Notes: generated by a model from the letters alone, not told the origin. A stretch of 64,000 nt of DNA from Nonomuraea guangzhouensis (GCF_019396345.1 NZ_JAHKRM010000048.1:1-64000), one strand, 5' to 3'. Shown: positions 23,512-33,051, numbered from the stretch's first letter. Program-made: numbers and translations.

Positions 23512-24504
23512 ATGGGACTGGGGCGTCGCCTCTACCGCGGCGAGATCGACGTTGACTTCGTCGGCCGCTGGAAGCTCTGGTACAGCCTTTCCGGCTTCCT
23601 GCTGATCGTGTCCCTCGCCGGGCTGCTCATCAACGGGCTCAACCTCGGCGTGGAGTTCAAGGGCGGGTCGGTCTTCTCCTTCAAGGCGCCGCAGAGCAGC
23701 TCCGTGGTGCAGGTCCGCGACACCTTCCTCGAGGAGGGCGTGCACCAGCCGATCGTGCAGACGGCCGGTGACCGCTGGCGGGTCACCACCGAGACCCTCG
23801 ACGAGGGTGAGGTGACCAAGGTCCAGAACGCCATCTCGAAGGACTACGGCGTCGCGGTCAAGGACGTCGACATCCAGTCGATCGGCGCGTCCTGGGGCGG
23901 CGAGGTGTCGCAGAAGGCGTGGATGGGCCTGGGCGTCTTCATGCTGGCGATCATCCTGTACCTGTCGATGGCGTTCGAGCCGAAGATGGCGCTGGCCGCG
24001 ATCGTCGCGCTCATCCACGACCTCGTCATCACGGCGGGCGTCTACGCCTGGTCGGGCTTCGAGGTCACGCCCGCGACGCTGCTCGGCTTCCTGACCATCC
24101 TCGGTTACTCGCTCTACGACGCGGTCGTGGTGTTCGACATGATCAAGGAAGTCACGGCCAAGCTGGGCAGCGCGTCGAAGCAGACCTACTCGATGGCGGC
24201 CAACAACGCCCTCAACCACACGCTGATCCGATCCCTCAACACCTCGCTGGTCGCGATCCTGCCGGTGGCGGCGATCCTGTTCATCGGCACCACGCTGCTC
24301 GGCGCGGGCACGCTGAAGGACCTGTCGCTGGCGCTGTTCGTCGGCATGATCGTCGGCACCTACTCCTCGCTGTGCGTGGCCACGCCGCTGCTGGTGACGC
24401 TGAAGGAGCGGGAGCCGAAGTACCAGGCCATCGCCAAGCGGCTCGCCTCCACCGGCCCCAAGGTCGCCAAGGGCGGCAAGAAGGCGGCGACGGCCAAGGG
24501 CTAG
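23512..24504 (+). CDS. secF: Protein translocase subunit SecF
   Basis: 330 residues. ATG 23512 lies 1 nt after the secD stop. TM1 is followed by LNLGVEFKGGSVFSF, the SecF signature. The C-terminal membrane domain has ILGYSLYDAVVVFDMIKE and NTSLVAILPVAAILF. A lysine-rich tail ends the protein. It works with SecD and is co-transcribed with it. Confidence 0.97.
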   Translation: MGLGRRLYRGEIDVDFVGRWKLWYSLSGFLLIVSLAGLLINGLNLGVEFKGGSVFSFKAPQSSSVVQVRDTFLEEGVHQPIVQTAGDRWRVTTETLDEGEVTKVQNAISKDYGVAVKDVDIQSIGASWGGEVSQKAWMGLGVFMLAIILYLSMAFEPKMALAAIVALIHDLVITAGVYAWSGFEVTPATLLGFLTILGYSLYDAVVVFDMIKEVTAKLGSASKQTYSMAANNALNHTLIRSLNTSLVAILPVAAILFIGTTLLGAGTLKDLSLALFVGMIVGTYSSLCVATPLLVTLKEREPKYQAIAKRLASTGPKVAKGGKKAATAKG

Positions 24505-24530
24505 CCCACACGGCCCGTACGCGCACGAAC

Positions 24531-24560
24531 GACGCCCCCGCCCACCAGGGAGGGGGCGTC
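24531..24560 (+). terminator. Intrinsic terminator of the yajC-secDF operon
   Basis: A perfect 9-bp stem GACGCCCCC/GGGGGCGTC with a 12-nt loop starts 26 nt after the secF stop, followed by GCTCTGT. Confidence 0.7.
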
Positions 24561-24720
24561 GCTCTGTAGAGGCCCTGAGGGCCCTCACAGAGGCGGACAT
24601 AACCGGGTGAATGCCACTAAGACCCCACCCGGCGCCGGTGGTGCCCGGGATGGGCCATCATGGAGGCCGTCAGTCGTGGGAATCAGCGACCGCCCGGCGG
24701 TCAACCGAAGGAGTGCCGTC

Positions 24721-25239
24721 ATGAGCGATCTGAGCTCGTTGATCTGCGACCGCATCAGGGATGTGCCCGACTATCCCCAGCCGGGAGTCATGTTCAAGGA
24801 CATCACCCCGCTGCTGGCCGACCCGGCGGTCTTCACGGCCGTGGTCGACGAACTGGCCGGCGCGTACGATGTGGACAAGATCGTCGGAATCGAGGCCAGG
24901 GGCTTCATTCTGGCCGCTCCGGTGGCCTACCGGGCGGGGGCTGGATTCGTGCCCATCAGAAAGAAGGGCAAACTGCCCTCCGAAACCCTTGAGGAGTCCT
25001 ACGATCTGGAGTACGGCTCCGCGACCATCGAGGTGCACCGCGACGCCTTCACCGAAGGCGACAGGGTGCTCATCGTCGACGACGTGCTCGCCACCGGCGG
25101 CACGGCGGAGGCGACCGTGGAGCTGGTACGCAGGGCCGGAGCCGAGGTCGTCGGCGTCGCCGTGCTGATGGAGCTGGCCTTTCTCAAAGGACGCGAGCGT
25201 CTTGCGGGAGTGGATTTGCGCTCCCTTGTGATCGTCTGA
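24721..25239 (+). CDS. apt: Adenine phosphoribosyltransferase
   Basis: 172 residues from ATG 24721 with AAGGAG upstream. It begins near LICDRIRDVPDYPQPGVMFKDITPLL, as in Apt. The PRPP-binding motif VLIVDDVLATGGTAEA is intact. It salvages adenine to AMP. The secDF-apt-rel order is conserved in actinobacteria, and adenine salvage next to the (p)ppGpp enzyme is a long-noted association. Confidence 0.96.
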   Translation: MSDLSSLICDRIRDVPDYPQPGVMFKDITPLLADPAVFTAVVDELAGAYDVDKIVGIEARGFILAAPVAYRAGAGFVPIRKKGKLPSETLEESYDLEYGSATIEVHRDAFTEGDRVLIVDDVLATGGTAEATVELVRRAGAEVVGVAVLMELAFLKGRERLAGVDLRSLVIV

Positions 25240-25256
25240 GCCCGCCCCGAGACAGG

Positions 25257-25280
25257 CCAGGTTTCTCACCTGGATACACT
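25257..25280 (+). promoter_or_regulatory. Inverted repeat and -10 element upstream of rel
   Basis: CCAGGTTTCTCACCTGG (6-bp arms, 5-nt spacer, 25257-25273) is directly followed by a -10-like TACACT at 25275-25280. No good -35 was found at 17-18 nt. The repeat would overlap RNA polymerase contacts, so a repressor or activator site is plausible. Confidence 0.4.
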
Positions 25281-25312
25281 GGGGGGCCTGGACTCGAAGG
25301 TAAGGAGTCTGT

Positions 25313-27607
25313 GTGCCCCGCGATGTGGTCGTGCCCGACGCAACTGACGCAGGGAATGCCGAGACGGCGCCCGGCGCTCCAGCGGTGCGTCGACGGCGGT
25401 TTGGGGGTGGGGCCATGAATCCGGTGCTGGAGCCGCTGTTCAGGACGGTCCGTGCCACGCATCCCAAGGCGGACCTCCGCCTGATCGAGCATGCCTACGA
25501 CGTGGCCGCCTACCATCACCGCGACCAGAAGCGGAAGAGCGGCGACCCGTACATCACCCATCCGCTGGCCGTCGCGACGATCCTGGCCGAGCTCGGCACC
25601 GACGACGAGACGCTGTGCGCGGCCCTGCTGCACGACACCGTCGAGGACACCGCCTACAGCCTCGACGAGCTGCGCGGCGACTTCGGTGACACGATCGCCT
25701 CCCTGGTCGACGGCGTCACCAAGCTCGACAAGGTCAAGTTCGGCGACGCCGCGCAGGCCGAGACCGTGCGCAAGATGGTCGTGGCGATGTCGCGCGACAT
25801 CCGGGTGCTGATCATCAAGCTGGCCGACCGGCTGCACAACATGCGCACGATGCGCTACCTGCCCGAGCACAAGCGCCACCAGAAGTCCCGCGAGACCCTG
25901 GAGATCTTCGCCCCGCTGGCCCACCGCCTGGGCATGAACACCATCAAGTGGGAGCTCGAAGACCTGGCCTTCGCCATGCTCTACCCCAAGCGCTACGACG
26001 AGATCGCGCGCATGGTGTCGGAGCGGGCCCCGCGCCGGGACCTGTTCCTGCAGGAGGTCATCGAGAAGGTCTCCGGCGACCTGCGCGAGGCGAAGATCCG
26101 CGCGGTGGTCAAGGGCCGGCCCAAGCACTACTACTCGGTCTACCAGAAGATGATCGCCAGGGACGTCGCCTTCGACGACATCTACGACCTGGTGGGCATC
26201 AGAGTCCTCGTCGACAGCGTGCGCGACTGCTACGCGGCCCTCGGAACGATCCACGCGCGCTGGAACCCGGTCCCCGGCCGGTTCAAGGACTACATCGCGA
26301 TGCCCAAGTTCAACATGTACCAGTCGCTGCACACCACGGTGATCGGTCCTGAGGGCAAGCCCGTCGAGCTGCAGATCCGCACGCAAGGCATGCACCACCG
26401 GGCCGAATACGGCGTGGCCGCCCACTGGAAGTACAAAGAGGAGGTCGGCGCCCCGGGCCCGGCCGGCAAGGTCAAGCCGGGCAGCGACATGGCCTGGCTG
26501 CGCCAGCTTCTCGACTGGCAGAAGGAGACCTCCGACCCGGGCGAGTTCCTGGAGTCGCTCCGCTTCGACCTGTCGGTCTCCGAGGTCTACGTCTTCACCC
26601 CGCGCGGCCAGGTGGTGGCGCTGCCGGAGGGGGCCACCCCGGTCGACTTCGCCTACGCGGTCCACACCGAGGTCGGCCACCGCTGCATCGGCGCCCGCGT
26701 CAACGGCCGGCTGGTGCCGCTGGAGTCGCGGCTGGGCAACGGCGACACGGTCGAGATCTTCACCTCGAAGTCGCCCGACGCCGGCCCGTCGCGCGACTGG
26801 CTCAAGTTCGTCAAGTCCGGCCGCGCCCGCAACAAGATCCGCCAGTGGTTCTCCAAGGAGCGCCGCGAGACCGCGATCGAGGCGGGCAAGGAGGCCATCG
26901 GCCGGGCCATGCGCAAGCAGGGGCTGCCGCTGCAACGCCTGATGTCCGGTGAGTCGCTGCTGGCGCTGGCCCGCGACCTGCGTTATCCCGACGTGTCGGC
27001 GCTCTACGCGGCCGTGGGGGAGGGGCACGTCGCCGCCCAGACGGTCGTGCAGAAGCTCGTGGCCTCCATCGGCGGCGTCGACAGCGCCGAGGAGGACATC
27101 GCCGAGACCTCGCTGCCGACGCGCCTGCGCGGCCGTCCTCGGGGCGGTGGCGGCGCGGGCGTGGTCGTCGCGGGCGACAGCGACGTCTGGGTACGTCTGT
27201 CGAAGTGCTGCACCCCGGTGCCCGGCGACGAGATCGTCGGCTTCGTCACCCGGGGCCACGGGGTGTCCGTGCACCGCGCGGACTGCACCAACATCATGCA
27301 GCTCAAGACGCAGCCCGACCGCCTGGTGGAGGTGAGCTGGTCGCCGGGCGACGACTCGGTCTTCCTGGTGGCCATCCAGGTCGAGGCCCTCGACCGGCCC
27401 CGCCTGCTGTCCGACGTCACCAGGACCCTGTCCGACCAGCACGTCAACATCCTCAGCGCCTCGGTGACCACCTCACGAGACCGGGTGGCGGTCAGCAAGT
27501 TCACCTTCGAGATGGGCGATCCCAAGCATCTCGGTCATGTGCTCAAAGCCGTCCGCAGCATTCAGGGCGTCTTCGACGTCTACCGGGTCAGCGGCGCCAG
27601 TACGTAG
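25313..27607 (+). CDS. relA: Bifunctional (p)ppGpp synthetase/hydrolase (Rel)
   Basis: 764 residues from GTG 25313 with AAGGAG upstream. The HD hydrolase domain is intact (YITHPLAVATIL, LLHDTVEDT, ADRLHNMRT). The synthetase domain has the RxKD motif GRFKDYIAMPK, which marks bifunctional Rel enzymes, and YQSLHTTVIGP. A TGS domain (EVYVFTPRGQVVALPEGATPVDFAYAVHT), a conserved-cysteine region (RLSKCCTPVPGDEIVG) and an ACT domain (SDVTRTLSDQHVNIL) complete it. It controls the stringent response. The 3' end overlaps the convergent fusion gene by 20 bp. Confidence 0.97.
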   Translation: MPRDVVVPDATDAGNAETAPGAPAVRRRRFGGGAMNPVLEPLFRTVRATHPKADLRLIEHAYDVAAYHHRDQKRKSGDPYITHPLAVATILAELGTDDETLCAALLHDTVEDTAYSLDELRGDFGDTIASLVDGVTKLDKVKFGDAAQAETVRKMVVAMSRDIRVLIIKLADRLHNMRTMRYLPEHKRHQKSRETLEIFAPLAHRLGMNTIKWELEDLAFAMLYPKRYDEIARMVSERAPRRDLFLQEVIEKVSGDLREAKIRAVVKGRPKHYYSVYQKMIARDVAFDDIYDLVGIRVLVDSVRDCYAALGTIHARWNPVPGRFKDYIAMPKFNMYQSLHTTVIGPEGKPVELQIRTQGMHHRAEYGVAAHWKYKEEVGAPGPAGKVKPGSDMAWLRQLLDWQKETSDPGEFLESLRFDLSVSEVYVFTPRGQVVALPEGATPVDFAYAVHTEVGHRCIGARVNGRLVPLESRLGNGDTVEIFTSKSPDAGPSRDWLKFVKSGRARNKIRQWFSKERRETAIEAGKEAIGRAMRKQGLPLQRLMSGESLLALARDLRYPDVSALYAAVGEGHVAAQTVVQKLVASIGGVDSAEEDIAETSLPTRLRGRPRGGGGAGVVVAGDSDVWVRLSKCCTPVPGDEIVGFVTRGHGVSVHRADCTNIMQLKTQPDRLVEVSWSPGDDSVFLVAIQVEALDRPRLLSDVTRTLSDQHVNILSASVTTSRDRVAVSKFTFEMGDPKHLGHVLKAVRSIQGVFDVYRVSGAST

Positions 27608-28691
27608 CCAGATCGGGCAGGTTGACCACGATCGCGTCCTGGGTGCTGCGGGCGATGACCACCACGGCCTCCTGATCGGGGTCGGGGTTCTCCTCGCGGT
27701 GCGGCACATAGGGCGGGACGAAGATGTAGTCACCCGGCTTGGTGTCCAACCGGGTCTCGCGTGCGCTGCCGGGGTCCAGGAACACGAACGACGGCGTGCC
27801 GCTGACCACGTAGATGGCCGTCTCCGACGCCCCGTGATGGTGATCCGCCGAGCGCGTCGAGGGGGCGACGTGGGTCTGGCCCATCCACAACTTGCCGGAC
27901 CCGGCCGTACGCCCGCTCACAGCCGCCAGGCGGTGCATGCCGGAGCTCTGGGCCGTCTCGGACGTCAGATCGCCTGAGGTGAGATGACGCAGCCGTTGGT
28001 GGAACGGGTCCCCGTCCGCCCGGTAGCCCTCCCACAGGCGCCCTCCGGCCCGCTCCAGCACGCTCGTGGCCGTCGCGGCCAGGTGTACGGGATCGTCGTG
28101 GGCGGCGAGCAGCTCGTCGGCGAGCGCCGCGTCGTAGGAGCGCAGCTCGCGCAGCAGCCACTTGCCCGAGCCGTGCCAGCGGCCCGCGACCGTCAGCGCC
28201 AGCCGGGCCGACTCCTGGACGATCTGCCAGCGGACGAACGCCTGCTCGCCCGGGTCCGTCGCGCCCGCCAGGTCGTCGAGCAGGTCCGACAGGACGTAGC
28301 GGGCCCGGTCCAGCATCTGCGGCGTGGCGGGGCCGGGACCGGCGGAGAGGCGTTCGCGCATGACCGCCTGGACCTCGGCGGCCCGCCCCGCCCGGTCGGT
28401 GAGGACCACCCCCTCCGCGCACACGCGCGGCAGGGTGGGCAGGCGGCCGGCCAGATCGCGGTCGGCGTAGGCGATCAGGCTCAGCTCGTTGTGCGCCATC
28501 AGGTCGACCGGCCACTCACGCCACCGCAACGACTCGCGATAGGGCACGCCCAAGCCGTCCAGCACCACGACCACGTCGAGATCGGACCGGCTCGTACGGC
28601 GGCCGGTCAGCGCACTGCCGCCCAGGAAGGCATAGAGCGCGTCCGGGAACAGCTCGGCGACCAGGGCGCGCGCGGCGGGCACGGGATCCAT
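27588..28691 (-). CDS. Nucleotidyltransferase-cupin fusion protein
   Basis: 367 residues in one uninterrupted frame. Residues 1-115 are a Pol-beta-type nucleotidyltransferase fold: GGS at 24-26, SDLD at 36-39 and a third acidic residue D63 in PVDLMAH. A helical domain (about 120-235) follows. The last about 125 residues form a cupin with metal-type residues HHHGASE and GDYIFVPPYVPHREEN. The nucleotidyltransferase part resembles aminoglycoside-adenylyltransferase-like proteins; cupins of this form usually stand alone. The combined function is unknown. GTG 28700 is an alternative start. An internal ATG (MHRLAAVSG) could also produce a separate cupin, but its ribosome binding site is weak. Confidence 0.82.
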   Translation of the reverse strand: MDPVPAARALVAELFPDALYAFLGGSALTGRRTSRSDLDVVVVLDGLGVPYRESLRWREWPVDLMAHNELSLIAYADRDLAGRLPTLPRVCAEGVVLTDRAGRAAEVQAVMRERLSAGPGPATPQMLDRARYVLSDLLDDLAGATDPGEQAFVRWQIVQESARLALTVAGRWHGSGKWLLRELRSYDAALADELLAAHDDPVHLAATATSVLERAGGRLWEGYRADGDPFHQRLRHLTSGDLTSETAQSSGMHRLAAVSGRTAGSGKLWMGQTHVAPSTRSADHHHGASETAIYVVSGTPSFVFLDPGSARETRLDTKPGDYIFVPPYVPHREENPDPDQEAVVVIARSTQDAIVVNLPDLATYWRR

Positions 28692-28786
28692 GCCTGCCAC
28701 CCTAAAGCTCCCGCGCCCTCATGGGCCCGGCACCCTGGAAGCCGGGCACGCAGGCGACCCCCTTCGCCCGCGGACTGGCGCGAACC

Positions 28787-30016
28787 TCAGCTGAACTCGG
28801 CCAGCGTCCGCTCCGCCTCCTCCAGCCACGAACGGCGCGCCGTAATGGCCTCCTCGGCCTCCTTCACGTCCTTGGCGCGTCCGGCGGCCTGGGCCTTGGC
28901 CAGACGCTTCTCCAGCTGCTCGATCGAGGTGCGCAGCTGGTCGACCGTGCTCTGGGCGCGGGCCCTGGCCTCGGGGTTGGACCGCTTCCACTCGGCGTCC
29001 TCGGCCTTGCGCACGGCGTCGTCCACCTTGCGCAGGCCGCCTTCGAGCCGGTCGCGCTGCTCGCGCGGCACCGGACCGGCCGCCTCCCAGCGCTCCAGGA
29101 TGTGGCGCAGCGCCGCTCTGGCCGTGCGTACGTCGGTGACCGGAAGGATCTTCTCGGCCTCCGTCAGCAGCACTTCCTTGATCTCGGCGTTGGCCGCCAG
29201 GGACGCGTCCCGCTCGGCGAACACCGCCGAGCGGGCCTGGAAGAACAGGTCCTGGGCGCCCTTGAACCGCGCCCACAGCTCGTCCTCGGCCTCCCGCGAC
29301 GCCCGGCCCGCGCTCTTCCAGCGCTGCATCAGGTCGCGGTAGACGGCCGCCGTCGTGGCCCAGTCGGTCGAGTCGGCGATCGCCTCCGCCTCGGCGACGA
29401 TGCGCTCCTTCTCGGCGCGTACGCCCTCACGCTGCTCGTCGAGCCCCGCGAAGTACTGCTTGCGCCGTTTGGCGAAGGCGGTGCGGGCGGCCGACAGCCG
29501 CTTCCACAGCGCCGCCTCGGTGACCCGGTCGATGCGGTCGGCCGCCTTCCACTCCTCGACCAGCTGGCGCAGCCGCTCGCCACCCGACTTCCAGTGGGTG
29601 GTCTCGTCGGCGATGCGCTCGGCCTCGGCGACGATGCGCTCCTTGACCGTCTTGGCCTCGGCGCGCGCGTGTTCGCGCGCGGCCTTGACCTCCTCGCGCC
29701 GCTGCGCGACCACCTCCGTCAGTCCGTCGAGACGGGCCGTCAGGGCGGCGAGGTCGCCGATGGCGTGGGCCTCGGCGACCGCCTCGCGGAGTTTGACGAT
29801 GCTGGCCTCGGCCTGCGCCGGAGCCAGGTCGGTGCCCTTGACCCGCTGCTCGAGCAGCGTGATCTGGCCGGCCAGCTCGTCGTACTTGCGATGGAAGTAG
29901 GCCAGTGCCTCGTCGGGTTCACCGGCCTGCCAGGAACCGACGGCTCGCTCTCCCTCAGCCGTACGCACGTAGACGGTGCCGTCGTCGTCTACCCGGCCCC
30001 ACGGGTCGGTGCTCAC
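28787..30016 (-). CDS. DUF349 domain protein, coiled coil
   Basis: 409 residues from GTG 30016, preceded by GGGAGG; an upstream GTG at 30031 would place that site within the gene. The protein is almost entirely helical and charged. It has about four DUF349-type repeats (LRQLVEEWKAADRIDR, YRDLMQRWKSAGRASREAEDELWARFKGAQD, LRHILERWEAAGPVPREQRDRLEGGLRKVDDAV). A DUF349 gene near rel is usual in actinobacteria. Its molecular role is not established. Confidence 0.88.
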   Translation of the reverse strand: MSTDPWGRVDDDGTVYVRTAEGERAVGSWQAGEPDEALAYFHRKYDELAGQITLLEQRVKGTDLAPAQAEASIVKLREAVAEAHAIGDLAALTARLDGLTEVVAQRREEVKAAREHARAEAKTVKERIVAEAERIADETTHWKSGGERLRQLVEEWKAADRIDRVTEAALWKRLSAARTAFAKRRKQYFAGLDEQREGVRAEKERIVAEAEAIADSTDWATTAAVYRDLMQRWKSAGRASREAEDELWARFKGAQDLFFQARSAVFAERDASLAANAEIKEVLLTEAEKILPVTDVRTARAALRHILERWEAAGPVPREQRDRLEGGLRKVDDAVRKAEDAEWKRSNPEARARAQSTVDQLRTSIEQLEKRLAKAQAAGRAKDVKEAEEAITARRSWLEEAERTLAEFS

Positions 30017-30076
30017 CGTGTCCTCCCGCACTATCCATCAGACCCTTCGGGACTGCTGTCCCTAGTTTGTATTACG

Positions 30077-30961
30077 TCAGCTCTTGCCAGAGAATGTCAC
30101 GTCTTTGATTACGACGGTTTCCTTAGGTGCCCCGGTGCCATCCTGTCCGGGAGTGATGACGCCCGCTTTGTTCACCTTGTCGAGGATGTCGAGACCCTTG
30201 GTGATCGTACCCACTGGCGTGTAATCCGGGGTGAGCTGGAGGTCGCCGAAGACCAGGAAAAATTGGCTTCCGGTGGTGCCCGGCGCCTGTGTCTTGGCCA
30301 TCGCCATCACGCCGCGCTTGTAGGTGGCGCCCGTGAGATTCTCCTCGCCCATGACGTAGCCGGGGCCGCCCGCGCCGTCGGACTCGCCCTTGCCGTCGGC
30401 CTTGGCCTGCGGGTCTCCGCACTGCAGCATCGGGAACTGCGCACTGCCCAGCCGGTGGCACTTGCTGCCGTCGTAGAACTTCTTCTCCGCCAGGAAGGCC
30501 AGAGAGTTGACCGTGCAGGGCGCCTTGGCGTTGTCGAGCTGCACCACGATGTCGCCCAGGTTCGTGTCGAGCGTCATCGTCCTGGTCGCCGGCTTGAGCT
30601 TCACCTTCTTCGGCGGGAGCCCGACGTCCTTGACCACGCCCCCGCTCTTGTCGGCGACGTAGTCGCACGTCCCGGTCTTGGCGTCGTACGGCTTGGGGCC
30701 CGCGGCGGGCGTCGCCGAGGCCGAGGCCGAGGGCACCGCCGTGTCCGAGGGCTGCGCCGTCGCGGCCGCGTCGGTCTTGGAGTCGCCGCCACCCAGCAAC
30801 GCGACCGCGGCCACGATGCCCCCCACCACGACGATCACGCCCACGGTGGAGCCGATGATCGCCATGCGCTTGGCCCGCTGCTCGCGTTCGAGCCGGCGCG
30901 CCATCTGCCGCTCGTGGTGCTCGCGTGCCAGCTGTTTCTGCCGGTCCTTCCCCGTGGCCAC
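30077..30961 (-). CDS. Membrane-anchored cyclophilin-type peptidyl-prolyl isomerase (copy 1)
   Basis: 294 residues. GTG 30961 is chosen for its GGGAGG site; TTG 30982 and ATG 30976 are possible. A basic cytosolic N-terminus (QKQLAREHHERQMARRLERE) precedes one transmembrane helix (about residues 34-57). An Ala/Ser/Pro-rich linker follows. The cyclophilin domain starts at about residue 135 (TLDTNLGDIVVQLDNAKAPCTVNSLAFLAEKKFYDGSKCHRL) and contains TGSQFFLVFGD. Predicted to assist folding outside the cytoplasm. A paralogue lies at 34841-35734. Confidence 0.9.
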   Translation of the reverse strand: MATGKDRQKQLAREHHERQMARRLEREQRAKRMAIIGSTVGVIVVVGGIVAAVALLGGGDSKTDAAATAQPSDTAVPSASASATPAAGPKPYDAKTGTCDYVADKSGGVVKDVGLPPKKVKLKPATRTMTLDTNLGDIVVQLDNAKAPCTVNSLAFLAEKKFYDGSKCHRLGSAQFPMLQCGDPQAKADGKGESDGAGGPGYVMGEENLTGATYKRGVMAMAKTQAPGTTGSQFFLVFGDLQLTPDYTPVGTITKGLDILDKVNKAGVITPGQDGTGAPKETVVIKDVTFSGKS

Positions 30962-31100
30962 CGCTTTGCCTCCCATAGTCAATCAACTGAGGTGGGCGAA
31001 TCGTATCGGCCAACGGGTAATGATTCGCAGCCCGGCGACCCGCACCGGTACCCTTCGGTTACATTCCCATTGGCTTTTTTGACGAGATCAGCTGAGGCAG

Positions 31101-31781
31101 ATGCTCATCGCAGGCTTCCCCGCAGGGGCCTTCCAGACCAATTGTTACGTCGTCGCGCCCGCAGCGGGCGAGGAGTGCGTGATCGTCGATCCAGGTCAGG
31201 ACGCGGTCGACGGAGTCGACGAGCTGCTGAGAGAGCATCGGCTCAAGCCGGTGGCGGTGCTGCTCACCCACGGTCACCTCGACCACGTCTGGTCGGTGGC
31301 CCCGGTCTGCGGCGCGCGCGACGTGCCCGCCTGGATCCACCCCGACGACCGGCACCTGCTGAGCGACCCGGCCGCGGGCTGGTCGCCGACGAGCTCCTCG
31401 ATGTTCGGCGGCATCACGCTGAGCGAGCCCGACGACGTGCGCGAGCTGTCCGACGGGGCCGTGCTGCCGCTGGCCGGGCTGGAGATCGTGGTCGACCACA
31501 CCCCCGGCCATACCAGGGGGTCGGTGAGCTTCCGGTTGCCCGACGACGAGGTGATGCTCTCGGGTGACCTGCTGTTCGCCGGCTCCATCGGCCGCTCCGA
31601 CCTGCCGGGCGGCGACTACCCGACGATCCTGCGCAGCCTGGCCGACAAGTGCCTGCCGCTGCCTGACGATACGGTCGTCCTGCCGGGCCACGGACCACAG
31701 ACCACGATCGGCCGCGAGCGCGCCACCAATCCATATCTGAAGGAAGCCGCGCCGCACGCCGGTCCCACACGAGGCATCTAA
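31101..31781 (+). CDS. MBL-fold hydrolase (glyoxalase II-like)
   Basis: 226 residues. The metal-binding motif THGHLDHVWS is intact, with further ligand positions in HTPGHTRGSVSF, LSGDLLFAGSIGRSDLPGG and LPGHGPQTTIGRE. This subgroup is often annotated as hydroxyacylglutathione hydrolase-like, but actinomycetes generally lack glutathione, so the natural thioester is unknown. It lies 10 nt upstream of hisS, so the two are probably co-transcribed. It is divergent from cyclophilin copy 1. Confidence 0.9.
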   Translation: MLIAGFPAGAFQTNCYVVAPAAGEECVIVDPGQDAVDGVDELLREHRLKPVAVLLTHGHLDHVWSVAPVCGARDVPAWIHPDDRHLLSDPAAGWSPTSSSMFGGITLSEPDDVRELSDGAVLPLAGLEIVVDHTPGHTRGSVSFRLPDDEVMLSGDLLFAGSIGRSDLPGGDYPTILRSLADKCLPLPDDTVVLPGHGPQTTIGRERATNPYLKEAAPHAGPTRGI

Positions 31782-31791
31782 CAGGGATCTC

Positions 31792-33051
31792 ATGAGTTTC
31801 CAAGCGCCAAAGGGCACCTTCGACTGGCTGCCGCCCCGCTCCGAGCAGGTCCTCGCGGTCCGCGAGGCCCTCGTCGGCCCGGCACGCCTGGCCGGCTACG
31901 GCTACATCGAGACGCCGGTGTTCGAGGACACGCAGCTGTTCGCCAGGGGCGTCGGCGAGTCGACCGACATCGTGTCCAAAGAGATGTACACCTTTCCCGA
32001 CAAAGCAGGCCGCTCCCTGACGCTGCGGCCCGAGGGCACCGCGTCGGTCGTGCGCGCGGTCCTGCAGCACGGCCTGCACAACGGCCAACTTCCGGTCAAG
32101 TTGTGGTACTCCGGCAGCCAGTTCCGCTACGAACGCGCCCAGAAGGGCCGTTACCGTCACTTCTGGCAGGTCGGCGCCGAGGCGCTCGGCTCCGAGGACC
32201 CCGCGCTGGATGCCGAGCTCGTCGTGCTGGGCGCCCAGGGCTTCGCCTCGCTCGGCCTGAAGGGCGTCCGGCTGCTGATCAACTCGCTGGGCGACAAGAC
32301 CTGCCGGCCCACCTACCGGGCGGCGCTGCAGGAGTTCCTGCGCGGGCTCGACCTCGACGCGGACACCAGGGCCCGGATCGAGATCAACCCGCTGCGGGTG
32401 CTCGACGACAAGCGGCCCGAGGTGCAGGCGCAGCTGACCGGCGCGCCCCTGGTGATCGACCACCTGTGTACCGCGTGCGCGTCCTACCACAAGGAGGTCG
32501 GGGCGCTGCTGAGCGCCGCGGGCGTCGCCTACGAGGATGATCCGCGGCTGGTGCGCGGGCTCGACTACTACACGCGCACCACGTTCGAGTTCGTCCACGA
32601 CGGGCTCGGCTCGCAGTCCGCGGTCGGCGGCGGCGGGCGCTACGACGGGCTCAGCGAGATGCTCGGCGGGCCGCCGCTGCCCAGCGTCGGCTGGGCGCTC
32701 GGCGTCGACCGCACGGTCCTGGCCATGGAGGCCGAGGGACTGATCGGCGACACCGCACCGGGACGCGTCCAGGTGTACGGTGTCCCGCTGGGTGACGAAG
32801 CCCGCCGCCGGATGTTCCTGCTCGTGACCGAGCTGCGCCAGGCGGGCGTCAGCGCCGACCTGGCCTACGGCGGCAAGGGGCTCAAGGGCGCGATGAAGGG
32901 CGCCGACCGCTCGGGTGCCCGGTTCGCGCTGATCCTGGGCGAGCGTGACCTGGCCGCGCAGGCCGTACAACTGAAAGACCTGACCACCGCTGAGCAGACC
33001 GAGGTGCCGTTGGCCCAGGTCGTCGATGTCTTGAAGGGGAAAGTGCAGTGA
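31792..33051 (+). CDS. hisS: Histidyl-tRNA synthetase
   Basis: 419 residues. Class II motifs are visible: motif 2 GSQFRYERAQKGRYRHFWQVGAEALGS, the HisA motif LVRGLDYYTRTTFEF, and motif 3 with VGWALGVDRTVLA. A C-terminal anticodon-binding domain follows. The ATG lies 10 nt after the MBL stop, with only a weak site (CAGGGATC). The stop overlaps the aspS start region (GTGATG). Confidence 0.96.
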   Translation: MSFQAPKGTFDWLPPRSEQVLAVREALVGPARLAGYGYIETPVFEDTQLFARGVGESTDIVSKEMYTFPDKAGRSLTLRPEGTASVVRAVLQHGLHNGQLPVKLWYSGSQFRYERAQKGRYRHFWQVGAEALGSEDPALDAELVVLGAQGFASLGLKGVRLLINSLGDKTCRPTYRAALQEFLRGLDLDADTRARIEINPLRVLDDKRPEVQAQLTGAPLVIDHLCTACASYHKEVGALLSAAGVAYEDDPRLVRGLDYYTRTTFEFVHDGLGSQSAVGGGGRYDGLSEMLGGPPLPSVGWALGVDRTVLAMEAEGLIGDTAPGRVQVYGVPLGDEARRRMFLLVTELRQAGVSADLAYGGKGLKGAMKGADRSGARFALILGERDLAAQAVQLKDLTTAEQTEVPLAQVVDVLKGKVQ

